Source: Dethiosulfatibacter aminovorans DSM 17477 (lineage in GTDB: Bacteria > Bacillota > Clostridia > Tissierellales > Dethiosulfatibacteraceae). From it: a stretch of 64,000 bases of DNA. Position 1 is the first letter of the stretch, and each line of letters opens with the position of its first letter. Below the pieces are notes generated by a model. It worked only from the letters and a program-made list of their open reading frames with translations. It ran no database searches and was not told the DNA's origin. The stretch lies in NCBI RefSeq assembly GCF_900142005.1, contig NZ_FQZL01000022.1, positions 1-64,000 on the forward strand, read 5' to 3'. Of this stretch, positions 8,799 through 19,298 are shown piece by piece. The position numbers and the translations under genes were made by a program.

Positions 8799-9848
8799 TC
8801 AATAGTGAACATAATCGCTTGAATTCCGGATTCTGTCAACAACCCTCATACCTTCTTCTGTAGATACGAAGAAGTCATATGTGGTCTGAGGCACACTATC
8901 CCTGATTTGTTCAATTCGACCGTCATGAATGAGGCTTCGCACCTTGGAAGCGCTTATCGCTCCATTTTCATTCTCTTTCCTCGGAATCACCACACATTCT
9001 ATGCCACATTCACCAAGTTCCTTTTTCATGACCCTGTTGTATATGTTTGTAACCTTGCTGAAAGGCTCTTCTCCTACATAACGCCTGGTCACTCCCAGGG
9101 ATTCTGCAATCTTCTTGAATATTTCAATGTCAAGCCTTGCGTGAGATTCGATTACAAGCTCCTCATCCTTAAGGAAATATGAAGGGAAGGTGGCAGTGGA
9201 AATTAGATACTCCCCTGTATTATGATAAATCAGATTGTCAAGATGCGCCGTTCCTTTTTTCACCAGATCATATCTTGCCGAAAAGGGAACCAGCGATGCA
9301 TCTTCAGATACAACAAATATATGTACAATGTCATTCTCTTCAGATATTTTTTCCAGCAGATACTGATGTCCGAGGGTAAAGGGATTGGCATTTACTACTG
9401 CAGCTGCAACCTTTTCAGCTTTCACCTTCTTCATAGCAAGATTATCTGAATACTTGCTGAAGCCTTCTCTTCGGTTTTCCATAAAGACAAGCTTGTCCTG
9501 GACGCGGGCAATTTCATGGAAATTCAAATCCTCAAAAAACTTTGCAGAATCACATTTTGTATATAGGAAAAGATCCAGGTTTCCTCTGTTGTACTGATGC
9601 TCAACCAGATGTGTAACAACAAGGTTCAAAAGTCCTTTGCCCTGATAATTCGAGTCAACCGCCATGCATCTTAGTGTTTTACCAAAACAGGATCCAGTAG
9701 CAAGCAAATTATACTCTTCATCATACAACCCAACAGTATAGTCCAGATTTTTATCCCTTTCAATGCCTTCTTTTTCAAACATCGCTTCCATTTTTCGTAT
9801 GCTTCTTCTATCTGAAGGTCTGATTTCACTTAATATATATTCTTCCAT
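8799..9848 (-). CDS. citC: [Citrate (pro-3S)-lyase] ligase
   Basis: CitC acetylates the thiol of the citrate lyase prosthetic group at the cost of ATP, switching the enzyme on. The 349-residue protein has the family layout: an N-terminal GNAT-like region (about 1-130, with NYQGKGLLN) and a nucleotidylyl-transferase domain beginning VVNANPFTLGH at residues 152-162, which carries the GH motif. It is the fourth gene of citDEFCX. Its presence means the lyase is assembled and activated as in anaerobic citrate fermenters. Confidence 0.93.
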   Translation of the reverse strand: MEEYILSEIRPSDRRSIRKMEAMFEKEGIERDKNLDYTVGLYDEEYNLLATGSCFGKTLRCMAVDSNYQGKGLLNLVVTHLVEHQYNRGNLDLFLYTKCDSAKFFEDLNFHEIARVQDKLVFMENRREGFSKYSDNLAMKKVKAEKVAAAVVNANPFTLGHQYLLEKISEENDIVHIFVVSEDASLVPFSARYDLVKKGTAHLDNLIYHNTGEYLISTATFPSYFLKDEELVIESHARLDIEIFKKIAESLGVTRRYVGEEPFSKVTNIYNRVMKKELGECGIECVVIPRKENENGAISASKVRSLIHDGRIEQIRDSVPQTTYDFFVSTEEGMRVVDRIRNSSDYVHY

Positions 9849-9876
9849 TACATTTTCCCTTCTTCATAATCCATGA

Positions 9877-11436
9877 TCAGTCTCTAAATACGAATTCCTT
9901 CATTTCCCTTACTACGTCAAGTATCGTTCCGTCACGGGCCTCAATGATTCCAACTATCCTCTCTCCAAATTGAACCTTTTCAGGTTCTCCAACGATGGCG
10001 TAAGCTTTATCCCTTAATTCTTCGATGGTGCAGAATGGCAGCTTCACATCCTTCATCGCCTCAATGAGGTCCTGACGAAGAGGATTGATTGCAATGCCGT
10101 AATCTGTGATGACTACATCCACTGTCTCACCCGGTGTCGTTATGGTTGTTACATCGGTACAGATTGTCGGAATCCTTCCCCTAACCAGTGGAGTGATTAT
10201 TATTGTACACTTCGCGCCGGCAGCAGTGTCGGGGTGTCCTCCCTGGGCTCCCGTTATCATACCGTCGGAACCAACAACAACATTAACATTATAGTTTATA
10301 TCTACTTCCAGAGCCGCCAGTATTACAAAATCCAAACGATTTACAAAGGCCCCCTTGTTCATAGGGTTTGCATACTCTGAAGTTGAAATTTCGAAATGAT
10401 TGGGATTTTCCCTCATTGACTCGATTGCCTTCAAGTCAAATGCCTGGGTATCCACCAGCTTTTCAATAAGACCTTCTTCATGAAGCTTGACCATTGGACC
10501 CGCTATACCGCCTATGCCAACACTCATCTTGATGCCTCTTTCCCTCATTATCTTTCCAAGTGAAATGGTAGATGCGATGGAAGGTCCTCCGATACCTGTC
10601 TGATAAACGAATCCATCCTTGAAGTATGGAGAGCTGCTTACAAATTTTGTACAATAGTCGGCCATCATGAGGTTACGCATATCCTTTGTAGGCTTGGCAG
10701 CACCTCTTGCGATTTTGCTTGGGTCTCCTATTTCATCTACAACAACTACGTAGTCCACATTAACCTGGGATATGCTTGCATGAAGATTCGGAAAAGGCAC
10801 CAGGCAATCGGTAATTGCCACCACCTTGTCGGCATACTGTGAATCAACCACTGCATAGGACAAGACTCCGCTGTCGGATTTTCCGCCCGTTCCCCTGCAG
10901 TTTCCATATTCGTCACATGTAGGCGCTCCAATGAATGCAATGTCTATATGGATATCACCTTCCTGGATTGCCCTTACGCGTCCACCATGGGAACGCATGA
11001 CTGCAGGAGTAGGCAACTTGCCCTTTGAAATTATTTCTCCAATCTTGCCTCTTACTCCCGATGATTGGATTCCAGTTACTGTACCGTCTTCGACCATTGG
11101 TACGATAGGGTCGTGAGCCTTGCCCATAGAACTGGCACATAGGGTAATATCCTTGATGCCCATCTTGTGGACTTCATCCATTACCATATTAAGTACATAG
11201 TCCCCTTCCCTGAAGTGATGGTGGAAGGACAATGTCATGCCATCCCTTATTTCACATTTAATCAGTGCGTCCTTTATAGAATCAACCATTTTTGACGCTT
11301 TCGGATCAACAAAGCCTCTTACTACAGGTGCAGCTTTCTTGTATTCTCTTTTATGACGGCTATAGGCACCTTGATATACCTCTTTTCCATCTATTAACAA
11401 CTCATCAGGTATTTCTCTTCCTACTTTATTAATCAT
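9877..11436 (-). CDS. citF: Citrate lyase alpha subunit (citrate CoA-transferase)
   Basis: CitF (519 residues) exchanges acetyl for citryl on the acyl carrier protein, forming citryl-ACP and acetate. The length and the glycine-rich stretches (GVRGKIGEIISKGKL, GGPSIASTISLGKI, GIGGIAGPMVKLHEEG) match the alpha subunit throughout. The start lies one base after the citE stop, with the ribosome site inside citE. It is followed by citC. Confidence 0.95.
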   Translation of the reverse strand: MINKVGREIPDELLIDGKEVYQGAYSRHKREYKKAAPVVRGFVDPKASKMVDSIKDALIKCEIRDGMTLSFHHHFREGDYVLNMVMDEVHKMGIKDITLCASSMGKAHDPIVPMVEDGTVTGIQSSGVRGKIGEIISKGKLPTPAVMRSHGGRVRAIQEGDIHIDIAFIGAPTCDEYGNCRGTGGKSDSGVLSYAVVDSQYADKVVAITDCLVPFPNLHASISQVNVDYVVVVDEIGDPSKIARGAAKPTKDMRNLMMADYCTKFVSSSPYFKDGFVYQTGIGGPSIASTISLGKIMRERGIKMSVGIGGIAGPMVKLHEEGLIEKLVDTQAFDLKAIESMRENPNHFEISTSEYANPMNKGAFVNRLDFVILAALEVDINYNVNVVVGSDGMITGAQGGHPDTAAGAKCTIIITPLVRGRIPTICTDVTTITTPGETVDVVITDYGIAINPLRQDLIEAMKDVKLPFCTIEELRDKAYAIVGEPEKVQFGERIVGIIEARDGTILDVVREMKEFVFRD

Positions 11437-11437
11437 C

Positions 11438-12340
11438 CTATAAGTCCCCCTCGTATACTCCTGCGGCCTTGGCCATTTCTATGACCCTCTTGGCGCCGGG
11501 ATAAAAAGCTATGTCTACCATTTTGCCGTCTACAGTAAATACACCGATGCCCTGTGCTTTCTTTTCATCAATTTCCGTAACAACCTTCTCGGCAAAGATA
11601 ATTTCCTTCTCACTTGGAGTAAATATTCTATGTACGGTTTCTATCTGTCTTGGATTTACAATGGATTTACCGTCAAATCCCATCATTCTTGCTATCTTGA
11701 CTTCATGTTCGAACACTTCCATATCATCCAGATTGGTGAATACGGTATCAAAACACATAACACCGGCAGCCCTTGCAGCTATGATTAGCTGTTGTCTTGC
11801 ACCGGCCAGCTCCACACCTGTACCGGAAATAGAAGTTTGAAGGTCCTTTGTATAATCTCCACCTGAAAGAGCGATGCCAAACAGCCTTTCAGAAGACTTG
11901 CAGATTTCAAATACGTTCATGACACCCATTGTAGACTCTATGGCTGCCATAAGCAGCGTGCTTCCTTCAGGCCTGTCGAACTCCTTTTCCGCCTTTAGAA
12001 CAGCTTCTTCAATTATATGTACATCCTTTGCAGACTCAACCTTTGGGATACGGATCGAATCACAACCTGCTGCAACACTTACTCTAACGTCCTCCTGCCA
12101 GTGTGGAGTATCAAGACCATTTATACGAACTACACGCTCCACTCCCTGGTAATCGATTGTAGTCAGGGCATGATAAAGAGAAAATCTTGCAACATCCTTC
12201 TGATTTTCAGCAACGGCATCCTCCAGGTCCAGCATGATAGAATCAGGCTTATATACATGAGGATCCTTTATGAGTCCAGGCTTTTGTGCATTAAGAAACA
12301 TCATTGTCCTTCTCAGTCTTTTCAAATTTGGATTTTCCAT
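11438..12340 (-). CDS. citE: Citrate lyase beta subunit (citryl-CoA lyase)
   Basis: CitE cleaves citryl-ACP to oxaloacetate and acetyl-ACP. The HpcH/CitE TIM-barrel signatures are clear: SIMLDLEDAV, RINGLDT, IRIPKVES, AAIEST and GKSIVNPRQI. The frame extends to 12361, but the ATG at 12340 is preferred because it forms a TAATG overlap with the citD stop and gives the usual MENPNLKRLRR start; the earlier ATG lies within the ribosome site GGGGAGG. Length is 300 residues. Confidence 0.95.
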   Translation of the reverse strand: MENPNLKRLRRTMMFLNAQKPGLIKDPHVYKPDSIMLDLEDAVAENQKDVARFSLYHALTTIDYQGVERVVRINGLDTPHWQEDVRVSVAAGCDSIRIPKVESAKDVHIIEEAVLKAEKEFDRPEGSTLLMAAIESTMGVMNVFEICKSSERLFGIALSGGDYTKDLQTSISGTGVELAGARQQLIIAARAAGVMCFDTVFTNLDDMEVFEHEVKIARMMGFDGKSIVNPRQIETVHRIFTPSEKEIIFAEKVVTEIDEKKAQGIGVFTVDGKMVDIAFYPGAKRVIEMAKAAGVYEGDL

Positions 12341-12639
12341 TATCTTATGGTACCTCCCCACGGAATATTGTCTACTATGTCATTTGCTCTATATGCAGCG
12401 CCTTCCACTCTAGCCTTAAGTGTACAGTCAAGAGCTCCCTTGTCCACAACTGTAACCTTTGCATTTGTAATTTCCAGTCTTTCAAGAGTTTCCATTATAG
12501 TCGCCTTTATTGCATTGCCAAACTGGTTGATAACACTACTCTTGATAGTCAATTCAATACCATTTGTTCCCGGCTCTATAGTAACCTGAGCGTCGCTTGA
12601 TTCCAATGTACCGGCCACTGCTGATTTTTTGATTTCCAT
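12340..12639 (-). CDS. citD: Citrate lyase acyl carrier protein (gamma subunit)
   Basis: CitD (99 residues) carries the dephospho-CoA-like arm on which citrate is cleaved. The attachment serine is Ser14 in AGTLESSDAQV, as in characterised CitD proteins. The gene is the first of citDEFCX and couples to citE by TAATG. A 99-bp gap with a stem-loop separates it from the IDH gene upstream. Confidence 0.95.
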   Translation of the reverse strand: MEIKKSAVAGTLESSDAQVTIEPGTNGIELTIKSSVINQFGNAIKATIMETLERLEITNAKVTVVDKGALDCTLKARVEGAAYRANDIVDNIPWGGTIR

Positions 12640-12699
12640 AACATACTCCTATCCTATTTCATTTTATTGGTGATACTTCTTTTCTTAGTGATTCACAGT

Positions 12700-12728
12700 G
12701 ATAACCCACGAAGCATTCGTGAGTTATC
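12700..12728. promoter_or_regulatory. Intergenic stem-loop between icd and citD
   Basis: GATAAC (12700-12705) and CACGAA (12707-12712) pair with TTCGTG (12716-12721) and GTTATC (12723-12728). No T run follows on either strand, so it is not a standard terminator. It may be a processing or stability element adjusting the ratio of acn-icd to cit mRNA, or a leaky attenuator. Confidence 0.5.
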
Positions 12729-12738
12729 AAGTCAATGA

Positions 12739-13941
12739 CTAAGCTTCCAGTCTTTCTTTAATTGCGTGTATGAATTCCTGGCTGTTCAGTGTCTTTGCAT
12801 CCTTGTTGCTTGTAATGAGGGCAAGGTCCTTTGTCATTGATCCATCCTCGATTACGCCTATGGTAGCTTTTTCCAGCTTGTCAGCAAATTCCTGAAGCTC
12901 CTGGATTCCATCCAGTTCTCCACGTTTTCTCAAGGCGCCTGTCCATGCGAAGATAGTTGCTACAGAGTTCGTAGAAGTCTCTTCCCCCTTCAGGTGCTTG
13001 TAGTAGTGTCTCTGAACCGTTCCGTGAGCAGCCTCATATTCGTATTTGCCGTCGGGAGAAACAAGTACAGAAGTCATCATTGCAAGAGAACCGTATGCTG
13101 TAGCAACCAAATCACTCATAACATCGCCATCATAGTTCTTGCATGCCCAGATATATCCACCCTCTGAACGAACAACACGTGCTACAACATCATCGATAAG
13201 AGTATAGAAGTATTCTATATTTAATTCTTCAAATTTTTCCTTGTATTCCGTCTCATAAACTTCCTGGAATACATCTTTGAAAGTATGGTCGTATTTCTTT
13301 GAAATTGTATCCTTTGTTGCAAACCACAAATCCTGCTTGGTATCCACGGCAAAGTTGAAGCAGCTTCTTGCAAAGCTCTCGATGGATTTGTTCATGTTGT
13401 GCATTCCCTGAAGAACGCCAGGAGAGTCGAATTCCTGAATTGTCTCCTTGATGACAGTTCCGTCTTCACCTGTGAAAACAAGCTCAGCCTTGCCAGGTCC
13501 CGGAGCAATTATTTCAACACTCTTGTAAACGTCGCCATAAGCATGACGCGCTATTGTAATGGGCTTTGTCCAGTTTTGTACATATGGATCTATTCCTTTA
13601 ACGATGATTGGAGCTCTGAATACAGTACCGTCCATGATGGAACGGATTGTTCCGTTGGGGCTTCTCCACATTTCCTTAAGCTTGTATTCTTCAACTCTTT
13701 GAGCGTTAGGCGTGATGGTAGCACACTTGACCGCAACTCCATATTTCTTGGCAGCCATTGCAGCATCGACAGTAACCTGGTCATTGGTATCATCCCTGTG
13801 CTGCAGTCCAAGGTCATAGTACTCTGTTTTCAAATCAATATAAGGCAACAACAATTCGTCCTTGATAATCTGCCAAAGGATTCTTGTCATCTCATCTCCG
13901 TCCATCTCCACAATTGGAGTGATCATTTTAATCTTAGCCAT
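12739..13941 (-). CDS. icd: NADP-dependent isocitrate dehydrogenase, dimeric eukaryote-like type
   Basis: A 400-residue IDH of the homodimeric type II group, recognised by its start ([18 protein letters not shown]), by [18 protein letters not shown] (substrate-binding serine and arginines) and by [15 protein letters not shown] (metal aspartates). The [17 protein letters not shown] segment is the cofactor loop of the NADP-type enzymes. It interconverts isocitrate and 2-oxoglutarate plus CO2. It lies 66 bp after aconitase and 99 bp before citD on the same strand, which points to one pathway through citrate. Confidence 0.93.
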   Translation of the reverse strand: MAKIKMITPIVEMDGDEMTRILWQIIKDELLLPYIDLKTEYYDLGLQHRDDTNDQVTVDAAMAAKKYGVAVKCATITPNAQRVEEYKLKEMWRSPNGTIRSIMDGTVFRAPIIVKGIDPYVQNWTKPITIARHAYGDVYKSVEIIAPGPGKAELVFTGEDGTVIKETIQEFDSPGVLQGMHNMNKSIESFARSCFNFAVDTKQDLWFATKDTISKKYDHTFKDVFQEVYETEYKEKFEELNIEYFYTLIDDVVARVVRSEGGYIWACKNYDGDVMSDLVATAYGSLAMMTSVLVSPDGKYEYEAAHGTVQRHYYKHLKGEETSTNSVATIFAWTGALRKRGELDGIQELQEFADKLEKATIGVIEDGSMTKDLALITSNKDAKTLNSQEFIHAIKERLEA

Positions 13942-14007
13942 TCAATTATCCCTCATCTTTCATTTATTTTAAGTGCATCAATTTAAATCTAAAAACTGAA
14001 CCTGTAA

Positions 14008-16293
14008 TTATTTGCTTGTATTGTTATAGTTGATCAGGCAGCCTGCAAGTATGATCTTTCTCTCATCATCTGTCAATTCGCCTATTGATATTTCAAATTC
14101 AGTCATAGCATCGCCTACAACGTAAGCCTTTATCTTGTCGGCTTTTTCCTCTATAGCCTTTCTTATTCCCGGTATGTAGATATAGTCGTTCAACTCGAAA
14201 GGAAGATTCTCCTTTTCGTAAAGGAATGGAATCATACCCCAGTTTATCATGTTTGACCTGTATCTCTTTGTAGCATATTCCTGTGCGATGTTTGCCCATG
14301 CTCCAAGAACCTTTTGGCATGAAGCAGCCTGCTCACGTGCAGAACCGTCGCCAGGTTTCACGGCATATATTGTGCTTCCGAGGGCAGTATTAACAGCATC
14401 TGCATCTGGGAACTGCTTCTTAACCTTGTCATATGCATCTGCAAGTTCTCCTGCAGGTGCCTTTCCTTCACGTCTTTCAACTTCCATTGCATACACGTCT
14501 TTTGCCCTTCCAACATATTCAGGGTCTCTTCTGGACAATGTAAACTCCGCAAGTCCAAGAGGATTTGAACGGTAAGAAGAAGTTTCTCCCGAAGGTATAA
14601 GTTCATCCGTAGTGGTTACTGGATCGTGAATCTCAGATACAACCTTAAGCATCAAATCATCAGTCAATGCAGTCATCGAAGGCCAGTCCTTGATATTCGG
14701 ACCAAAGACCAGTTCAGCTGAAGAATCCGCAACACCTTTACTGTCAAACACACGTGTTTCATAAATACTCTTGTCGAAGTAGTATTTAGGCTTTGTGAAG
14801 TCAACGCCTTCCATCTCGTCAGCACCTGCAAGGAATCCCTTGTTTGCTGCAGTAGCTGCAACAGATTTGGCATCCATAAGGGCAACAGATGCAATCTGTC
14901 CATTTTGCACTTTTGAACCTTCTCTGTTCGGGAAGTTTCTGGTAACGTGTCTGATACTGAATGCGTTGTTTGAAGGAGTATCTCCTGCACCAAAGCAAGG
15001 ACCACAGAATGCAGTCTTCATAACAGCACCTTTTTCCATCAATGTCGCATATACTCCATTCTTGATCAACTCCATCTGAACGGGAGTTGAAGAAGGATAT
15101 ATACTTAATGTAAACTTATCGCTGCCTATGCCGTCAGATTTCTTTAGAATGTCTGCAGCATCACATATATTCTCAAATGTACCACCGGCACATCCGGCAA
15201 TTATTCCCTGTTCTACATAAAGGTTTCCATCGATGATCTTGTCCATCAATGAGTATTCAATCTTGTCTCCAAAGCTTACCTTTGCTCTTTCTTCACATTC
15301 ATGAAGGTAATCCTTCAAGTTCGCCTTGACATCTGCAATTGGGTAAGCGTTGCTTGGATGGAAAGGCATTGCAATCATAGGCTTGATAGCACCAAGATCC
15401 ACCTTGATGACTCCATCATAGTAAGAACATGCTCCGGGAGCAATCTCCTTATAGTCGCCAATTCTACCATGAATATCATAGAATTCCTTGATTTTCTCAT
15501 CTGTTTTCCAGATTGAAGAAAGGCAGGTTGTCTCTGTTGTCATAACATCGACGCCGATACGGAATTCTGCGCTAAGGTTCTTGATTCCAGGGCCAACAAA
15601 CTCCATTACCTTGTTTTTTACATAGCCGTTGTTGAATACTGCTCCGATAATAGCCAGTGCAACATCTTGTGGACCAACACCATAAGATGGAGTTCCTTCC
15701 ATATATACCGCAACAATACCAGGCATGTTTACGTCGTATGTCTGGTTCAAAAGCTGCTTGGCAAGCTCTCCGCCACCTTCACCTATAGCCATGGTTCCCA
15801 ATGAACCATAACGCGTATGGCTGTCCGATCCTAGAATCATTCCACCACATGTAGCAAGCATTTCTCTTGCAAACTGATGGATAACTGCTTGATGAAGCGG
15901 TACGTAGACACCACCATATTTCTGTGCAGCTGTCAATCCGAACATGTGGTCATCCTCATTGATTGTTCCCCCTACAGCACAAAGACTGTTGTGACAATTC
16001 GTCAGCACGTAAGGAAGTGGAAATTTTTCCATTCCCGAAGCTCTTGCTGTCTGGATAATACCAACAAAGGTGATATCATGGGATGTGATTTTATCAAACT
16101 TGATTTCAAGCTTCTCCATATTTCCAGAGGTATTATGCTCTTTCAATATGTTGTATGCCATCGTGTTCTGTTTTGCTTCTTCCTTGGTCTCAACTACTCC
16201 CTTTGATTTCAAAATTGCTTCCGCTTCATTATTGGCTTCAATAATTTCAGAGTTATTCAATAAATATGCACCATTCTGTAATAAAGTAATCAT
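14008..16293 (-). CDS. Aconitate hydratase
   Basis: A 761-residue aconitase-superfamily enzyme that interconverts citrate and isocitrate. The three [4Fe-4S] ligands are visible: Cys368 in [12 protein letters not shown] and Cys430/Cys433 in [24 protein letters not shown] (155-166) is the usual active-site loop. The swivel domain follows after about residue 560. It belongs to a less common large anaerobe-type branch, and substrate identity is inferred mainly from the adjoining IDH and citrate lyase genes. It is the first gene of the run and has an upstream TGGTATAAT promoter. Confidence 0.87.
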   Translation of the reverse strand: MITLLQNGAYLLNNSEIIEANNEAEAILKSKGVVETKEEAKQNTMAYNILKEHNTSGNMEKLEIKFDKITSHDITFVGIIQTARASGMEKFPLPYVLTNCHNSLCAVGGTINEDDHMFGLTAAQKYGGVYVPLHQAVIHQFAREMLATCGGMILGSDSHTRYGSLGTMAIGEGGGELAKQLLNQTYDVNMPGIVAVYMEGTPSYGVGPQDVALAIIGAVFNNGYVKNKVMEFVGPGIKNLSAEFRIGVDVMTTETTCLSSIWKTDEKIKEFYDIHGRIGDYKEIAPGACSYYDGVIKVDLGAIKPMIAMPFHPSNAYPIADVKANLKDYLHECEERAKVSFGDKIEYSLMDKIIDGNLYVEQGIIAGCAGGTFENICDAADILKKSDGIGSDKFTLSIYPSSTPVQMELIKNGVYATLMEKGAVMKTAFCGPCFGAGDTPSNNAFSIRHVTRNFPNREGSKVQNGQIASVALMDAKSVAATAANKGFLAGADEMEGVDFTKPKYYFDKSIYETRVFDSKGVADSSAELVFGPNIKDWPSMTALTDDLMLKVVSEIHDPVTTTDELIPSGETSSYRSNPLGLAEFTLSRRDPEYVGRAKDVYAMEVERREGKAPAGELADAYDKVKKQFPDADAVNTALGSTIYAVKPGDGSAREQAASCQKVLGAWANIAQEYATKRYRSNMINWGMIPFLYEKENLPFELNDYIYIPGIRKAIEEKADKIKAYVVGDAMTEFEISIGELTDDERKIILAGCLINYNNTSK

Positions 16294-16395
16294 CGGCTCT
16301 CCTTAAAATATTTTTCCCTACTACAACCAAATGCAAGTATATATGCATATGTCTCTAAATGCACTTCAGCTATAGTAATGGTAATTATTATTGGA

Positions 16396-16406
16396 ATTAT
16401 ACCACA
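16396..16406 (-). promoter_or_regulatory. Extended -10 promoter upstream of aconitase
   Basis: In the minus reading TGTGGTATAAT occupies 16406-16396, about 100 bp before the aconitase ATG. There is no strong -35. The divergent interval 16294-16705 also holds a short inverted repeat (AAACAAG/CTTGTTT, about 16478-16499). No S-box, T-box or cobalamin riboswitch was recognised for the methyltransferase gene on the other side. Confidence 0.55.
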
Positions 16407-16705
16407 AATTATAACACCATAAAAGGCTTTTAATCTCACGTTTCTGAGCTGTTTCCAAGCAATGACGCCGCAAAAAAACAAGTTGCAAATCTTGTTTTAT
16501 TATGACGGATTTCCTGCATTTTTTATCTAGAAATGCAATGCTTGTTAATTTTTTTGCAAATATGAACAAATATTTTTTAATAAAAAACAGCATTTATTAT
16601 TATCCGTCAAATAAAACTCCCCATTTACACCATGACAATTATACGTTATTATTTATGATAATGAAGTTGAAGTCAAATGAAAAACAAATGTACAAGGAGT
16701 AAAGA

Positions 16706-18481
16706 ATGATACTTGATTATCTTAAGAAAAATATACTTCTCACCGACGGTGCCATGGGTACCTATTACGCGGAACTGACCGGCGACTACCATACAACTTG
16801 CGAGCTTGCCAACCTTCAAAACCCTGATATCATAAGAGAAATACACCGGCAGTATTTGGACGCTGGAGCAATGCTCATTCGTACAAACACCTTTGCAGCC
16901 AACAGATCAAAGCTCGACGTCTCTCTTGAAACGCTGAAAGACATTATACAAAAAGGCTATGCGATTGCAGAGGAAGCGGCAAAAGAAAGCAATGCCTTCG
17001 TTGCCGGAAGCATCGGCCCCATAGTTGCAGTGGACATTGACCAAAACGAAAACGACATTCTGGAAGAATACAAAATCATAGCGGATGCTCTGCTGTCAGC
17101 CGGTGCAAGGATTATCCTCTTTGAAACCTTCAGCAGCATCAACTATCTGAAATCAGTCAGCAGATACATCAAGGAAAAGGACGACAGCATCACTGTAATG
17201 GCACATTTCGCAGTAATGCCTGACGGCTACACCCGTGAAGGTATAAGCATAAATCATATCCTCGATAATGTACAGGAAATAGAATCCATAGACATCCACG
17301 GATTCAACTGCGGTTCAGGCCCTACCCACCTTCACAGGATGATAAGGAAGCTGGACTTTTCAGGGGACCCAATTTCAGTCCTGCCAAATGCGGGATATCC
17401 GGAAATAATAAATGAAAGGACCGTATATGTAAACAACCCCGACTATTTTGCAGACAAGATGATGGACATAAAGAATCTTGGAGTGAAAATAATCGGTGGA
17501 TGCTGCGGTACCACACCTGAGCATATAAGAGTGCTGGCACAGAAGCTTGCAGAGGGAAACGGCAAAGAAACTAGACAGGAACCTGCCAGGACAGTCCACA
17601 AGGAAAAACATACAAAGTTGCAGAATACCTTCCAGGAAAAACTTTCTAAAGGCGAATTTGTATTTGCTGTGGAGCTTGACCCTCCCTTCGATACGGATAT
17701 AGCTAAGATAATGGAAGGTGCAAGGTTATGCAGCAAGGAAAACATCGACCTAATCACCATAGCCGATTCGCCCATGTCGAAGGTACGTGTGGATTCCATA
17801 GCCATTGCCTGCAAGATAAAGCGAGAAGTAGGCATAGACACCATGCCCCATGTCTGCTGCAGGGACAAGAATGTAATAGCACTTAGATCAGGACTGCTGG
17901 CTGCACATGTTGAAGGGATACGAAACATACTTGCCGTTACGGGAGATCCTGTCAGCGCCGACACCCTTGCTTCAGTCAAAGGAGTCTTTAACCTTAACTC
18001 ATACAAGTTCATGTCACTGATATCACAGATGAATATTGAGGTCTTCGGCGAAGATCCATTGAGCATTGGAGGAGCACTTAATCTCAACCTTGCCAACAAG
18101 GATAAGGAAGTTTCAAGGATGATGAAGAAGGCGGAAAACGGTGCAACCTTCTTCCTGACACAGCCAATCTACGAGGATGAAACGATAGACTACTTGAAAA
18201 CGCTTAAGGACAGAAATGTAAAGATACTGGGGGGAATACTTCCAATCGTAAGCTATAGAAACGCCAGGTTCCTCAACAACGAGCTCCCAGGCGTACATGT
18301 GCCTGCAGAGTATGTAAACCGCTTCAATCCCGACATGACACGTCAGGAAGCAGAAGAGACCGGCATACAGATGGCAGTAGAACTTGCAAAAAAATTGAAA
18401 CCGCATGTTGACGGAATCTATTTCATGACTCCCTTCAACAGGGTCTCCATGATTGTTGAAATAATAAAAAGGATGGGCTGA
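16706..18481 (+). CDS. Bifunctional homocysteine S-methyltransferase / methylenetetrahydrofolate reductase
   Basis: A 591-residue two-domain protein. Residues 1-285 are a homocysteine methyltransferase with the zinc ligands Cys202 (HGFNCGSGP) and Cys266-Cys267 (IIGGCCGTT). Residues from about 300 to the end are a MetF-like flavin barrel (LAVTGDPVS, FLTQPIYED, FMTPFNRV). Such fusions, like YitJ of Bacillus, reduce methylene-THF and pass the methyl group to homocysteine, or supply methyl-THF in one-carbon metabolism. No cobalamin domain is present. AAGGAG precedes the ATG and a strong terminator overlaps the stop. Confidence 0.9.
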   Translation: MILDYLKKNILLTDGAMGTYYAELTGDYHTTCELANLQNPDIIREIHRQYLDAGAMLIRTNTFAANRSKLDVSLETLKDIIQKGYAIAEEAAKESNAFVAGSIGPIVAVDIDQNENDILEEYKIIADALLSAGARIILFETFSSINYLKSVSRYIKEKDDSITVMAHFAVMPDGYTREGISINHILDNVQEIESIDIHGFNCGSGPTHLHRMIRKLDFSGDPISVLPNAGYPEIINERTVYVNNPDYFADKMMDIKNLGVKIIGGCCGTTPEHIRVLAQKLAEGNGKETRQEPARTVHKEKHTKLQNTFQEKLSKGEFVFAVELDPPFDTDIAKIMEGARLCSKENIDLITIADSPMSKVRVDSIAIACKIKREVGIDTMPHVCCRDKNVIALRSGLLAAHVEGIRNILAVTGDPVSADTLASVKGVFNLNSYKFMSLISQMNIEVFGEDPLSIGGALNLNLANKDKEVSRMMKKAENGATFFLTQPIYEDETIDYLKTLKDRNVKILGGILPIVSYRNARFLNNELPGVHVPAEYVNRFNPDMTRQEAEETGIQMAVELAKKLKPHVDGIYFMTPFNRVSMIVEIIKRMG

Positions 18482-18505
18482 TTTTTCAGCCCATCCTTTT
18501 CTTTT
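18467..18505. terminator. Bidirectional intrinsic terminator overlapping a stop codon
   Basis: A perfect 15-bp stem (18467-18481 with 18486-18500) around a four-base TTTT loop contains the TGA of the methyltransferase gene. It serves this gene and the convergent zinc-ribbon gene. Confidence 0.9.
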
Positions 18506-18535
18506 GTCAATTATGCTACTCTATTGTTTTATTTC

Positions 18536-18904
18536 TCATTCAAAAGGATGTCCACATTCCGGACAAAACTTGAAATCCTCAGATGTTGAAAATCCGCAAT
18601 TGGAACACCGCTTAAATTGTTTAAGACCGCAGGAAAAACTTAATTTATCCAAATCTATGTTTGCATTTTCGCCTGAAGCAATGGCAGCTCCAGTATCATC
18701 ATCCAACATTGCTGTTTCACCGCAGCAAGCCATACGAACAAAATACCGCTTATTCCATTTGAACAGAGGTATGAAAAAAAACATGAAATATGTATACGTC
18801 ATATACACTTCAACTTGGCCATATCGTCCACAGCAGCTGCAGATGGCCAACTGCTGAAAATCCAGCTTCTTTTCCTTTTGACTGATTCCCATTATAAAAA
18901 ACAT
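18536..18904 (-). CDS. Zinc-ribbon domain protein
   Basis: A 122-residue protein with an N-terminal CSCCGRYG pair, a central hydrophobic aromatic stretch (YFMFFFIPLF) that may insert in the membrane, and a C-terminal zinc ribbon CSNCGFSTSEDFKFCPECGHP. The paired CxxC knuckles are typical of small zinc-ribbon proteins common in Clostridia, for which no function is known. AACAGGAG lies seven bases before the ATG. It is monocistronic. Confidence 0.7.
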   Translation of the reverse strand: MFFIMGISQKEKKLDFQQLAICSCCGRYGQVEVYMTYTYFMFFFIPLFKWNKRYFVRMACCGETAMLDDDTGAAIASGENANIDLDKLSFSCGLKQFKRCSNCGFSTSEDFKFCPECGHPFE

Positions 18905-18998
18905 ATTGATACTCCTGTTAATATATTTCCTTCACAGGTTTAAATTATATCATCAAACCATCACAAAGTGCTATAATTTTAGTATTTATGACAAATCA

Positions 18999-19226
18999 CT
19001 AAAGTTGCATCCCCGCATACTCAACCAGTTCATTTTCAAATCGCACATGGTCCATGTCTTCAATATCAACAGCCTTCTCATACATGCTTCTCTCAATATC
19101 AGCCAGAATCCATTGGTCATCTTCCAATACATACACGTATCTTCTCGTTTCTGTCAGCTGAACACCGACCTCATTGTTTTCGTCAGGAATCAGCGTCGCT
19201 TTAGTGTATACATATTTTAAATCCAA
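18999..19226 (-). pseudogene. C-terminal remnant of an unidentified gene
   Basis: The 75-codon frame opens at TTG without a ribosome-binding site and is bounded upstream by an in-frame TAA. The reading (YVYTKATLIP... RRYVYVLEDDQWILADIERS) has the look of a beta-rich NTF2-like C-terminal domain of a secreted or membrane protein. I read it as the tail of a truncated gene rather than a complete one; a short intact gene cannot be excluded. Confidence 0.4.
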
Positions 19227-19298
19227 AAAGCATTATAAAAAATCCTTTTGCTCATAATAATCTTCATTTTACTTAAGCTGTAATTCGATTACTTAACT

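Noticed and set aside
16294-16705. S-box or cobalamin riboswitch upstream of the homocysteine methyltransferase gene
   Set aside because: The conserved cores of these riboswitches were not found on either strand.
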